Source: Notolepis coatsorum
Taxonomy: Eukaryota > Chordata > Actinopteri > Aulopiformes > Paralepididae
Assembly (NCBI GenBank): GCA_963971535.1
Contig: OZ020593.1
Span: 17,177,919-17,241,918 of the forward strand
Direction: 5' to 3'
Length of the DNA: 64,000 nucleotides
In this document: positions 19,177 through 29,830 of the stretch, piece by piece
Layout: each line of letters opens with the position of its first letter
Numbering within the stretch: position 1 is the stretch's first letter
The notes under the pieces: model-generated
Told to the model about the DNA's origin: nothing
Database searches by the model: none
What the model saw: the letters and a program-made list of their open reading frames with translations, nothing else
Position numbers and translations under genes: made by a program

Positions 19177-19900
19177 GGCCCCGTTTAGACGGAAACGCTA
19201 GCAGGTGAATCCGCAAAAATATTTTTACGGATGTGCCTTTCGTTTATACGGAAACAGCGTTTTTACGGGGTGAAACCGCAAAAAAGTGAGACTACCTTCC
19301 AGGGTGGAATTCCTAGAAACGCAAAAGCTTTGCGCTTTCGTCTAAACTGTCAAACCGTATAAATCTGTTAAAACGATGACAAAGGTTTGTCACGGCTCTG
19401 GTCGCGCGTACTGCTTACGTCACAGGTAGCAGGTATGCGCCAGTAGCCGAGACGTAAACAAAGCAAGTATGTCTGACTTATATCAACGGAGATCACCTGA
19501 AGGCTACATTGGCAGTACTTTTAACCCTTTCACTGCCACACGACAGAAGGTTACCCCTTTACTATCACACAACCGGCTGTCGTGTGGCAGTGAAAGGGTT
19601 AAATACACAAGAATCTGTCCCGCGGCGTGAGTGGACGGACCCACTGTCTGTGAGTGACTCTGCTTTGGTGCAATCACATTCCCCATCCACAGTCTGCGAA
19701 TCAGAGGCAGAGTAGGGCGGGTCTTCACAGCACGTCATGTGACATATGCGCCAATCGTGTGACAGCGGGTCTCCGTCGTTACAGCGTCGTCTGCACGGAG
19801 AATTCCACTCCAAAACGCTCGTCTAAACGTAAAATTAAACGTGAAACCGCAAGATGACTTTTGCGGTTTCTGTTCACAAAACGCTTGTCTAAACGGGGCC
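19177..19900. mobile_element. MITE with GGCCCCGTTTAGACG ends and TAA duplication
   Basis: The ends are GGCCCCGTTTAGACGG and the complement of GTCTAAACGGGGCC. The flanks are TAA at 19174-19176 and 19901-19903. The 3-bp TAA duplication suggests a Harbinger-type non-autonomous element. It carries a nested TTAA MITE and no ORF of note. Confidence 0.75.
19521..19602. mobile_element. Small TTAA MITE, second copy
   Basis: TTAA at 19521-19524 and 19599-19602 flanks near-perfect inverted ends CCCTTTCACTGCCACAC. It belongs to the same family as 11342-11465 and is nested in the TAA-flanked MITE. Confidence 0.85.
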
Positions 19901-19903
19901 TAA

Positions 19904-20335
19904 GTAAACCGATACCTGGAATGGGTGCGTCTCAATGTGTTTTCTAAAAATCCTTCCTTTGCTTGTAATTTTTACCTTCACCTCATTAGGAAAGTATATG
20001 AGAGATGTGAAGGTAATGTTAAAATCGAAGGGGAATCAGAAACACAGCCTCAATTCCATAATATAGCCATTCCATCAATTGTCAAACCTTCCCAGACATG
20101 TTAAGCAGGAGAATAGTAAAGACATTTACTGCACAAATAGTTGGAGCCACTTGTGTCGTCAAATGTGCCCACCTACTGCACGAATCACACTGCACCTACC
20201 GGAAGAAAATCAATTAAAAGAGCATTACTGTAGGTAAATAAAACTCTACAATGAGATTAATGATATGGTAATATGCACACACATTTGTGGGTCAATTAAT
20301 AATCCAAAACACATTTGATGTTATACTTTACTTAC
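19904..20335. other. No gene seen; possible further exon of the Ulp1 relic
   Basis: AT-rich sequence. The minus strand near 20200-20115 could continue a Cys/His-rich finger (RWAH after an AG), but no consistent exon could be fixed. Confidence 0.25.
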
Positions 20336-22142
20336 CATTGCAATCATGCTCTCATCAGCATCACATTGCTGGAAGGAGCACACCACACAGTGAGCCTCTA
20401 CATTCCCTAGAAACAAAGTTTTTCATAAGGTTTTAACTGTAGCAACTCCACTCATTCTGTATGAGTAAATAAATCATGGTACACTATACAGATTTTCATT
20501 TAATTTGTGAGTAAGAGAACAAATGCATTTCACCAAGTGTTCACAAATCAAATACCTCTTAAGTACATGACCCACACAGACTGACCACCTTTGTGTCTGA
20601 GGTGATGGAATTTGCATGGATTTTGACTAAGAAAATATTTTGATGTCACTGCTTTCATGCAGTGTTTGATGCCACTGACCTGCACACTGAAGCAGTGGAC
20701 AAGCTAGTTCAAAACGTGCCTTCTGAACAGCTTATGCAGATGTCTGGACAGTACTGATGTCTCCCTCCCTCTCCTCTTCTGCAAACTGCAAAATGCCATT
20801 TTAGCTGGCAACAGTCATTTCAGTTACTTATAAATGTCTATAACATAAGTTACAAAATGTTTACCATCAACACTAAAACCCCACAGCTGCTGCAATCTTG
20901 CTGCCTGTTGTGGTGCATTGTTTGCACTGTCCACTGTGCTCCCTGCTCTCTACGGTCTGTCGTCCTCAAGAAATTCCTAATTATTGTTGAAAGAATGAAA
21001 AGAAGACACAGTAAATCAGGGATATTCTCATTACAAAAGCAAAAGCTTCCAATTTTGCAAAGGTCATCTTAAAATCTGACCAATCTGTCTTGTAAATTGA
21101 AACTTCAACACAAGCACTGTTACCTCCAGTTTCGTAGTAATTTACACTCATAGGCACCTTCACTTCCCATTGGATTGATCAGCACAAGTGCCTTAACTGA
21201 CATGTTGACAATCTAAAAAAGTTGAGTACATTCATGTTATTCTCTCATCACATTACTTATATTTATTTAGCAGATCCTTTTATCCAAAGTGATTGGATTC
21301 TACTGCATCAGAGGTCAATTGAAAGCACTACATGCAAAAATAAGTCTCATGGAAAAAATATTGCACTGTAAAATAAGCAAAGAAAGGTAACAAACCACTA
21401 AAATCCAGTGACTTCCAAAAAATATTGCACTGTAAAATAAGCAAAGAAAGGTAACAAACCACTAAAATCCAGTGACTTCCAAAGTTGACAGGGCACATCC
21501 ACATTTCTTCCCCCGGGAACTTCATCTGAGGAATGGGTTTTTAAGACAAAGTTATTGTTAATTATTATTGATAATCAATGCTGCTAAATAACTGACAAAT
21601 AAATTACCTTTCTGAGACACTGGAATCTTCCAGAAAACAGTGAAGTTGCAACACCAGCACACAGATGGTGAACAGGTTTCTGTTAAAAACAATTAAAATG
21701 TATGCCAAATTAATCAGAATCAGATTGATTTAGCCAGGTAGGGTTTCACACATTTGTACGGAGGGTAGGGGTTCCCAGCTTCACATGCTGCTTCAATGAT
21801 CCACCTGCGGTGGAGTCAGGCATGTGTACCTGGGAGAGCTTGTCCTTCAGCCGGGTCAGTAGTGTCCTGTTGTCTTTCAAATCATTATATTATAGTGCAG
21901 GAAACATCTAACAATATAATTTCCACTTGCCTGCTGTTTTCCAACAAGGGTGAGCATGTATGCATCAATAATAAATAAACAATAAAAAGATTTCTCTTAC
22001 ATTTTCAACAGTGCAGTTTAGTCTCTTACTTCATCAGACAGCCACTCTGTTCCATGCAGCGTACGGAAAGAGGAATCATACAGTTTGTATGGTCCAACAA
22101 CTGCTTCCACTAGGCCATGATCGTCTGCAGCCCACAGCATTA
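20336..22142 (-). pseudogene. Spliced Ulp1-like (C48) cysteine protease relic
   Basis: Minus-strand exons are recognised at 22142-22030 (GPYKLYDSSFRTLHGTEWLS then DE), at about 21525-21470 (PVNFGSHWILVV, the catalytic His context), and at about 21210-21126 (NMSVKALVLINPMGSEGAYE then LLRNW). GT donors follow at two of them. The order and motifs match Ulp1-type SUMO proteases: WLSDE, then HW, then the L-I-D/N-P step. The usual DP is NP here. A further Cys-rich exon (20406-20336; HCVVCSFQQCDADESM) suggests a PHD-like finger. The catalytic Cys region is not found. The gene probably rode on a transposable element. Confidence 0.6.
21352..21483. repeat. 64-bp tandem duplication
   Basis: AAAATATTGCACTGTAAAAT onward is repeated with a 64-bp offset and is almost identical. 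It overlaps the boundary of the HW-containing protease exon. Confidence 0.9.
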
Positions 22143-22289
22143 TATATTTTTTTAAACTAAAATTGTATTCACATTTTTCACAATTTACATTACAGTTGAC
22201 AGACAAAAATAATAATACATCCCAACAAACATTCAACATAAATGATAAGACTTAAACAAAAAAGTGTGACATGGGTTCAATCACCTCCC

Positions 22290-23105
22290 TTGAATTTGAA
22301 TAAACCGTGCCTTCATAATGGCTTAAAGAAAATAAAAATCCATCGGTTGGTTGTCATTTTATAGCGCCGTGAATATAAGGTTTATCGCACTTTTCGCCTA
22401 GTCTTTTTTCTAGGGAGCTAGATATGAGGCTAAAAGCTAGTCACGTTATATCAAACGCCATTTCTGCTGTATATATACGAATGAAATAAAACAAACTGCG
22501 TAGCATCCGGACTATTACAGAGCATCTATGGATGAAATGGGGGCGGCGGGCGACGCCGATTACTATTATTGATTAGCAATACAGTGTGCGTTCAAGTAGC
22601 CATGTTGACTGATCGATCACGTTGCGTGTTACAACAATGTCCAATCCAGCTGTAATTTGGGGGAATAGTATCCTACCGTCAGGCCATGTGATCGCCGGCA
22701 GCATTTCGTCATTAGTCATCGGAATCTGGTAGATCGATATGTCCATTGGTTGATCATAAATCCCATTATTCCAGGCTGAAATCTGCGTTCGGTAACGTGA
22801 TCAAAGATGGAGTATGTTCGGCTGGAATCGAGGCTCAAATGAAACGCCCACAGACAGTAAAAATTTCTTTTTTTTCAATCGCCCTCAATGATACTGCAGT
22901 GGAGCGATGGCGCCCCTAAGCGGATCTGACCGGTATTGCATGTTTCGAAAATCAAATATGCGGGTAGGTCCTGCAAGTTGATGGCGGACTGTAATAGCGT
23001 TATTAATATGGAATAAAACAATAACAACTCGCCACGGCTATATACGTGGCTCTGGTCCACAACGCATGGCACCGTAACACGTATATATACGTGGCCAGTC
23101 CTTAA
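22290..23105. mobile_element. TTAA element, family C copy 1 (5' end decayed)
   Basis: It aligns with 49886-50790 and 52728-54996 from ATAAACCGTGCCTTCATAAT onward, including CATTTTATAGCGCCGTGAAT. It ends near TTAA at 23102-23105 and contains the palindromic CCACGGCTATATACGTGG near its 3' end. The left terminal TTAA was not found. Confidence 0.65.
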
Positions 23106-23262
23106 AGTGATCTCGGGTCCCTCCTTCCAGTGTATCCGCAACGATGTCATAGGCGATTGGAACTTGATTCCGTGTTCCTTCAGTGTCCTTTTAATCACTG
23201 CATAGCTTCAGCGCTTTATTGCCACCTCCGTTGAATAGTCGTGGTCAAACGACAGCCTTTTT
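23106..23262 (-). pseudogene. L1-type ORF1 C-terminal fragment
   Basis: The minus-strand frame gives VIKRTLKEHGIKFQSPM then RIHWKEGPEI, the C-terminal end of fish L1 ORF1p. About 95 bp also occurs at 25050-25145 in the longer ORF1 copy. The left side is cut by the family C element. Confidence 0.7.
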
Positions 23263-23264
23263 TT

Positions 23265-24510
23265 AAGTGTTAAAGTTTCTTTTATTGGGGGGATTTGGGG
23301 AACATCAGCGGTTTTAGACTCATACGTGAAAGTTGTAATAAGATATTTAAAAATATAAGAGATGAAACACTTTTGAAGGTATTTATTATAAAAAGTTAAA
23401 GGATAACTCCACTATTTTGGGAAATTAGCTTATTTAACATCTTCCCTGGAGTTAGACAAGAAGATGCATACCTTTTTTGTCTCTGTGCGTGCATTTTAGC
23501 TTTGGGAATAGATGCTCCGTTAGCATAGCTTAGCTTCATCACTGGAAGTGAGGCAGGACAGTAGCCTTACAGTGCCTTACAGTGTATTGCAAGGTCTGAC
23601 ATTGACCAAACTTGATATGCATGACCTTGGTGGGCTCTAGGTCAACTCCTGAAAAGGGGGTCAATGTCAGACTTTGCAATCAAAAGTTAGGGGGCTAATA
23701 ACCCTTGCCATAATTTCAGTGCGCCCCTAACTTTTGATTGCAAGGTCTGACATTGACCCCCTTTTCAGGAGTTGACCTAGAGCCCACCAAGGTCATGCAT
23801 ATCAGGTTTGGTCAATGTCAGACCTTGCAATACACTGTAAGGCACTGTAAGGCTACTGTCCTGCCTCACTTCCAGCGATGAAGCTAAGCTATGCTAACGG
23901 AGCATCTATTCCCAAAGCTAAAATGCACGCACAGAGACAAAAAAGGTATGCATCTTCTTGTCTAACTCCAGGGAAGATGCTAAATAAGCTAATTTCCCAA
24001 AATAGTGGAGTTATCCTTTAACAAGCACTGTAATATAAAAGTGAATAAGCAAAGTATTTATACAGGGTGAATATAGCAAGGTACAATTGAAATCTAGATT
24101 GTTACAACCGGCCGGTCGAGTATATAAAAGAAAGGAAAAACAGTCAAGTCCTTTGTGGGTCCGTCCAGTCTAGTCAAAGCAGAGAAGTAAAAGAAGTGAA
24201 GTCCAGTCGTTTCTCTGTCAGGGTGTTTTTATTGGCCCCCTAGTCCAGTGTGTGTACGTGGTGTCTCTCCTGAGTGCACGTTCTGTGTCTGTGTCTATTG
24301 GTCAGCCTGTATGTCCGCCGTGCGTGGAACGCACATTTACGTGCAAGTTTGTGCGTGTGTGTCTCTATGATAACGATCTGTGATTAATGGAGACTAGAGT
24401 ATGCGACCAGTGTTTGACCTGGTCGTATATTATTTGGCTTGTGGCATTTTGTCATAATGAGTTTGAATTATTTGATCTGGCTAATCTGGTGGGTGCTGTG
24501 TGCGCGTTGA
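23265..24510. repeat. Dispersed repeat R1 copy 1, interrupted by a foldback
   Basis: Sequence from CATACGTGAAAGTTGTAATA (about 23320) resembles 50985-51545 in the same order: GAGATGAAACACTTTTGA, ACAACCGGCCGGTCG, TATATAAAAG, GAGTGCACGTT and GATAACGATCTGTGATTAAT. The TATA-like box and length would fit an LTR, but no TG/CA ends were established. The foldback 23396-24021 is inserted in it. Confidence 0.6.
23396..24021. mobile_element. 626-bp foldback (near-perfect inverted repeat)
   Basis: It begins TTAAAGGATAACTCCACTAT and ends with its complement. Arms of about 300 bp match almost base for base around a short unpaired centre near 23700. A related, shorter element is at 41713-42010. No coding capacity. 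Confidence 0.95.
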
Positions 24511-24900
24511 GAGCGAGGGTGTATGTATGTGTGTGTGTGTGGGGAAGATGTGTGCGTGTGACGTGTGTGTAGGTTTGTCCTATGTGTAAGTGTGTGTGTA
24601 TCTCGTGTGTGTGTATGCTTGTGTGTGAGAGGGACGGAACCATGCACCAGGGGTCAGCTGCAGGTCACTGATCTGTGAGTGGTCCTCTGGCTGGGAGAGA
24701 GACGTAAACAAGCTTTATATAGTGTGGTGATGGGAGAATGTCTCTGCTTATAAAATTACATGATACGTGTCATATTTCAACAATACCGAGGTAGGGTGGC
24801 TTTAAAATTTAAACAGGATTTGCTGCAGCTCTACTGTCCTGCAGCTTTTCTTCTGATTTCAAACTCCGTGTCGTTGACGATGTCCAGGCTCGGTCCTTAC
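24450..24900. repeat. GT-rich low complexity; otherwise nothing seen
   Basis: (GT)n-like tracts lie between about 24515 and 24630, followed by ORF-free sequence up to the L1 ORF1 copy. Confidence 0.6.
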
Positions 24901-24907
24901 ATGGAAC

Positions 24908-26607
24908 TCACTGGGGGCCACCCCAATATATTCGTTCTTTTGAACGACCATTTGATATTGTTGTCCTTTTTTTTGGGACGTTGTCCTCCAAACCATGTGA
25001 CGTGAGGAGGCTCTTCCCAGCTGACTTGACCTTCCTCATAGGACACATCATTCCGTGTTCCTTCAGTGTCCTTTTAATCACTGCATAGCTTCGGCGCTTT
25101 ATTGCCACCTCCGTTGAATAGTCGTGGTCAAACGACAGCCTTCTTCCCTCTACCTGTATTTTTTTCTTCCAGGCGGCTCTGAGTATACTTTCTTTCACTT
25201 CGAACCTCAAGAAGTTGATAATAACCGCCCTCGGGGGCTTGTCAGCGTGCGGTTTCGGGGTAAGTGCTCTGTGGGCTCTCTGAATTTCCATTTTGTTCAG
25301 TCCCGTCTCCTTCAGTTCCTTCTTGAGTAGCTTCTCCACATACTCGCCCATCGACTCTCCCTCCACTCCTTCCTTCAGTCCCCATATTCGGATATTATTT
25401 CTCCGCGATCTCCCTTCCATGTCCGACAACCTTTCCTTCATTTTCTCTTGTTGCAGAATTGCGATTGTCAATATATCGTGTATCTCCGTGTTCCAGTGTC
25501 GTGAATTATCAAAATAAAACATGTAAAATATCAATGAAATGTACATGTGCTGGACGAAATGCTGTTGTATTACAGAAATGGATCAAAAATCTGCTCGCTG
25601 TCTCCTTGCCAAAGGAGCCAGACTCAAGCCAACAGCTGTTAACAGGGTCACCATCCCTCGTCAAAATAGTTTCTAAAAGGCCTCAGAGGTCAGATAGGTA
25701 AAACCAGACCACTTGGCATCAGATGACAATCTCCCCTTACAACCGATTTGACTGACTTTTAGGTCATACACTGACAGCCTCAAGGCTATTTGAAGTAAGC
25801 AGGGAAGAGTTCTGTTGACTTTAGCTAGCAGACCAAACAGGCCATTATGGGATACCCACGTGTTAGGTTGAGTAGATAATATATTTCAATCTGTATGGGG
25901 GCCGCGTTCAGGGACACTAGGTTAAATCATTCTAAGAGGAACTAGTTCAAGTAAGGGCCCAAATTGGGACAAAACAGTAGAAACTCTGGCGGGTGAGACA
26001 AGGTAAAAACTGGGATTATAATCAATCTAATATGAATCATAAAGGCAGAATAATCAGGAATAGTCTGCCCAATAGAACAACCAATCTAAAGGCTAAACCA
26101 TTTTAGTTTTTAGAACTAAAATAGGAAGAAATGGATCAATAGAAAAGCTAAAAAGTAGTTATATTATAGAATCACCTTTAGACTATAGGTTAGAGAGCAT
26201 GAAATAGTTGACAACAGTGATAGAAGACATTTAAAAATACCATTATAATCTGATAATGAATGAAAAATACTAAAGTCTTCCGTCTCTGCCACTCTCCCCT
26301 CCAGCGGCGCCATGCTCTTCCCTTGTTCCTCCACCTTTTCATTTACCGCTTCGAGCTCCGCATTCATTTCTCCTCTGAAGTCTTCCTGCTCCTTTTTCAA
26401 TTCCTCCCTTAGCCTCCCGATATCAGTCCTTATCGTGTCCGTATTTGCCTGCATGTTTGCAAATATTGTGTCCGTATTTGTCTGTATATTCGCAAATATC
26501 CCGGCCTGCATGTTCGCTGCCCATCCCGGCATTTCCTTATCAAGAGCGTCCGGCTGTCCTCCCCCTCCCACCTGGTCTGTTCCTTCCTCGCGTCTGGGAT
26601 CTTGCAT
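24908..26607 (-). pseudogene. L1-type ORF1 copy split by an insertion
   Basis: The N-terminal part (26607 to about 26273) starts MKMQDPRREEGTDQVGGGGQ and runs into a coiled coil (RTDIGRLREELKKEQEDF). The C-terminal part (about 25498-24908) has the ORF1p core RRNNIRIWGLKEGVEGES then IQRAHRAL and PPRAVIINFLRF. About 775 bp of unrelated sequence separates them, and removing it rejoins the frame region (VAETED then WNTEIHDI). The very C-terminus is divergent. Confidence 0.75.
25499..26272. mobile_element. Unclassified insertion in the L1 ORF1
   Basis: This interrupts ORF1 between GTCTTCCGTC and CAGTGTCGTG. It has no ORF and no obvious terminal repeats. Both ends carry a TTATCA/TGATAAT-like stretch. 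A solo LTR or a MITE is possible. Confidence 0.4.
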
Positions 26608-26639
26608 CTTCAAATTCCCTTTCTCTTGAGACTCTTTAT

Positions 26640-27110
26640 TTTCTCTCTATTTCTCGTTCCTTGTTTCTTGTTTGCATCTCTACTTTTTATTTATTTTCAA
26701 GTCTTTATTCATCAGTTTTTTAACTGTTTCGACCAAGAGCTCGAGCGCACATGTGCTACTCATTTCCTATCATACCGGAAGTCCTCTGATTCGCCCACAG
26801 CATTCTAACTGAAAACACAACATGAATGTTAAACCACAGATATACTTTTATTTATATTATTAATCTTTTTTTATTATCGCCGTACTATTACTGTTACAGC
26901 AGCTGCTAAATCAGCACGTCTAGCTGCTTCAATAGCAGGAGTAGCAGCACGTCTCGCTTCTGCCAAAGCACGTCTACCACGTCCGTTGCCTATGCCCTTG
27001 TTTTTTTTTTATCTGCGACCTTTTCCGGGTCACTGTGTCGTCATAGGAACCCTGGGGCAGGTAGAACCCTGCGATGAAGACTACATCGGACCTTCCGAAG
27101 TAGCCGGGCC
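26640..27110. other. Mostly nothing seen; small basic Ala/Arg frame
   Basis: 26640-26815 is L1 5' flank. A minus-strand frame from about 26990 to 26876 encodes an Arg/Ala-rich peptide (RRALAEARRAATPAIEAARR) ending in TAA. It is too short and simple to name. Confidence 0.25.
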
Positions 27111-27192
27111 TTCCGTACTGCGAGTGAATGTGTGAGTGAATGGGTGAATGTGAGGAACAAAATTGTAAAGCGCTTTGGATAAGAGATATCTG
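27110..27192 (+). mobile_element. SINE 3' fragment
   Basis: GTGAATGTGTGAGTGAATGG leads to GTAAAGCGCTTTGGATAA, the same 3' body as the full copy at 42011-42262 (minus strand). The tRNA head is absent. Confidence 0.65.
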
Positions 27193-27548
27193 TCTACCAG
27201 CTGGAGGTGCTGTGATCAGGGGACATGTTATTTGGGTTATTATTCCTTCATATGAACAGCCAAGCTTGGCACAAAACACTGGGCTGGACAAGTAAAGAAA
27301 TAATAATAAAAAATAGGGGGAATAAAAATATTAAACTTTTCTGGAATATCCATGACTTTTCAGGGTCTACACAAATCCCATGACTTTTCAAGGATTTGCA
27401 GGAACCCTGTTACAGTGCAGATACTGTAGTACCAGCAGCACTTTGTCTACCTTCCAAAACCTCGTAAATACAAGAACAACATCGTCTGGGCAACGTGACG
27501 ATATCTGTGTTGTTGGAGAGCGAGATCAGGCTCCAGCGGGTCGTGTCG

Positions 27549-27673
27549 TTGCGGACCTTCATATCCGGGAACTATATAGCAGCTTTTATCCGAAGCGCTT
27601 TCCAATTAGTTGCGGACCTTCATATCCGGGAACTATATAGCAGCTTTTATCCAAAGCGCTTTCCAATTAGTTG
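27549..27673. repeat. 61-bp tandem duplication of SINE-tail sequence
   Basis: TTGCGGACCTTCATATCCGG occurs at 27549 and 27610, each followed by a CAGCTTTTATCC(G/A)AAGCGCTTT stretch like the SINE tail. Confidence 0.85.
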
Positions 27674-27693
27674 CGGACAGCAGCAGCTCTTTT

Positions 27694-28175
27694 TTTTTTT
27701 GATCCACTTTTTCTCCCATTTTCTATATTTTCTCCCATCCCAATTTCGTATCATCCAATTCAACCCTCCCCTGTCACGAACGCTGTTTCTTGCCTCCCAC
27801 AAGCCGGCTGCAATGTGGACTAAGTCATACATAGCACAAGTCCCCTCCGGTACTTGAGGTAACAGCAGTCGCATCTTTTCACCTGCGCAGCTCGACCTCT
27901 CAGTGTCGAGGAGTAACGCGTGGGAGGCTCACGCTGCCCCCGACACTTCCTGATTCTACTGCGCAGGCGCACCAACCGACTTGTAGGAGTCGCTTGTTCA
28001 CAACGTTCGATCCCCACCCTTCAGTTTTCCCTCCCCGTAATACGGCCAATGTGTATTACTGCGGACGACCAGCCAAACTGAAAAACAATGTGGAGAGCTG
28101 GATTCGAACACGCGAATCCTAGCGTCTCCACACTGGTGGCGAGTGACTTGTCCACTACACCACCTAGCCGCCCTG
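27694..28175 (-). mobile_element. Long tRNA-derived SINE with 20-bp target duplication
   Basis: On the minus strand it starts with a tRNA-like head (CTAGGTGGTGTAGTGGACAA; box B-like GTTCGAATCC) and ends in a CCACTTTTTCTCC-type tail next to an A/T run. GGACAGCAGCAGCTCTTTTT flanks it at 27674-27693 and 28176-28195. A relative lies at 55150-55617. Confidence 0.85.
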
Positions 28176-28219
28176 GACAGCAGCAGCTCTTTTTCATTGG
28201 GCCCACAGAGGGAACTTTG

Positions 28220-28470
28220 AAGGGTCTAAACTAGGGCTAAAAACCCAATGAAATATAATAATAATAATAATAATAATAAATAATTATGCTTCTTAGCAGA
28301 CTTCTTAGCTTAACATAACAGACCTACAGTAAGTTTGGGGGAACTAAAGAGATACCTGGGGTTGCAACAAAAGTGCAACTAGGTCTAAAAACACAATGAA
28401 ATAAAATAATAATAATAAATAATATATCCTTCTTAGCAGACTTCTTAGCTTAACATCCCAGGGAACTAAT
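28220..28470. repeat. About 165-bp imperfect tandem duplication with (AAT)n
   Basis: CTAAAAACCCAATGAAAT, a run of AAT units and CTTCTTAGCAGACTTCTTAG each occur twice. No coding frame. Confidence 0.75.
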
Positions 28471-28504
28471 GGGATAACTGGGGATGTTGTTTGCTCCTGA
28501 CAAG

Positions 28505-29119
28505 AGTCTCAGGGTGTTTTCACACCTGTAGTTTGTTTGCTTTGTTCCGATTCAGGGAGACACAGGGACTATTATGATACAATGTTGCACTTGTCCAGGG
28601 ATCCCCAACACTTTGCTGATCTTTCTGAGGGCTGCATACCCCAAACCTAATTTGTGCGCTAAGAGGACCATGCGCACATTCACATCAAACGCCACATCGT
28701 TCCTGGTTGAGTCGTGGATACGTGTGGAATTGGATGTATAGACACTTTTGCGGTACTGATCTGTTTCGCACAGACTGCACTCAATTATCAAACTGCTACA
28801 GAACCCCCGATTCTGCGGATCGATGATAATTTGAAGCCCTGTCCCCGCGCAATTAGGACATATCAACACGCCGATCAGTTCATTCAAGCGGGCTACATGA
28901 ACTATAAGCCACTGCTGTGACGAGGCTTGGTGTTTCCCCGCTGTCTAAACACTCCTGCTTTCCAATTGACAGCTTACGCATCGATGCGCTTTGTGAAGGC
29001 ATTTCATCTTCTACTCCAGTAGAAGTTTCTTTTTGTTTACACCCTCTTGCTACCAACAATTGTTGTTGTCTTTTATGGGAACTCTTTACGCTGAGTTTCC
29101 TCACTCGCTGTTTCGGCAT
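28505..29119 (-). pseudogene. Mutator-like transposase N-terminal fragment
   Basis: Minus-strand frames give a basic N-terminus (MPKQRVRKLSVKSSHKRQQQ, from 29119). Past a frame break near 28890 they give the zinc-binding and helical region typical of animal Mutator-like transposases (LNELIGVLICPNCAGTGLQI; FDVNVRMVLLAHKLGLGYAA). At the low-coordinate end, AGGGTGTTTTCACACCTGTA (28513-28532) looks like a terminal repeat of the ISL2EU/Harbinger type, so the assignment to a superfamily is uncertain. The catalytic part is absent. Confidence 0.55.
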
Positions 29120-29435
29120 TTTGACAGATCAGGTCTCCCGCGGAATGGCTGACAACAGGATGTCAGAGCATGTGATGTACCTGAACCAATCACGCTATCA
29201 GAAATCTGCACCAGCCCAATGAGATCTCTGTGCTTGTGACAAGCTCTTAGCGCGAGACAGCTGTACCTCATAATGCCGGTGATCTGAATTCGGAATGCTG
29301 CAAAATCAACAGGCGCAGCATGACAAAGTGTAGTAAAATAAACATCTAAATGTGTATTTTGAACGTTTCCTTTCCAATAGTCTGAAAAAAGACATGTTAT
29401 GGAAGCAAAATAGCACAATCTCAAAATTGACCAAA
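29120..29435. other. No gene seen
   Basis: Unique-looking sequence upstream of the Mutator-like fragment. No matching terminal repeat was found here. Confidence 0.4.
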
Positions 29436-29437
29436 AA

Positions 29438-29830
29438 TTTTGGAGCCGGAGAAATGGAACTTCAGATCCATCTTCCGGGGACCTGTGTAGACGACGTGAT
29501 AGGGGATTCCCAATGACTGATAGAACTCCTCTGCATCTTGATTCATCGTAAAAAACATCTGCATGGACTTTCCGTCATCAGGAGAGGTGAAAACAAACTG
29601 CTTGATCTTCTCGAACTGATCTTCTCCCTGTCGTGGCGGCCTTTTGAGTGGACGGCGTAGCGGATGGACAGTTCATCGGGCGTCACGTCCTCGTTCTCAT
29701 GGCGGGGCACGGTGGACTGGTCCGTGTAAACCGTGTAGTCCTTGGTTAGGAGGAAATCCACGGCGTAGCGCATCGGAGCCTGCTGCAGGAACAACAGGGG
29801 GGGCTTGAGGCCTTTCACATTACCAGGAGT
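29438..29830 (-). pseudogene. sars1: Processed pseudogene fragment of cytosolic seryl-tRNA synthetase
   Basis: The minus strand reads through an LLFLQQAPMRYAVDFLLTKD region, then after gaps QFEKIKQFVFTSPDDGKSMQ, then AEEFYQSLGIPYHVV and KMDLKFHFSGS. These are successive parts of the class II catalytic domain of SerRS, normally split over several exons but contiguous here. Internal deletions (the motif 2 region and the stretch before KMDL) and frameshifts break it. This points to retrotransposition of a sars1 mRNA. The 5' part is missing and no poly(A) tract was found. Confidence 0.75.

Noticed and set aside
24908-25546. ORF1 fragments at 23.1 kb and 25.1 kb as one L1 element
   Set aside because: About 95 bp occurs in both places with differing downstream sequence, so they are overlapping pieces from a duplication or two copies, not one split element.
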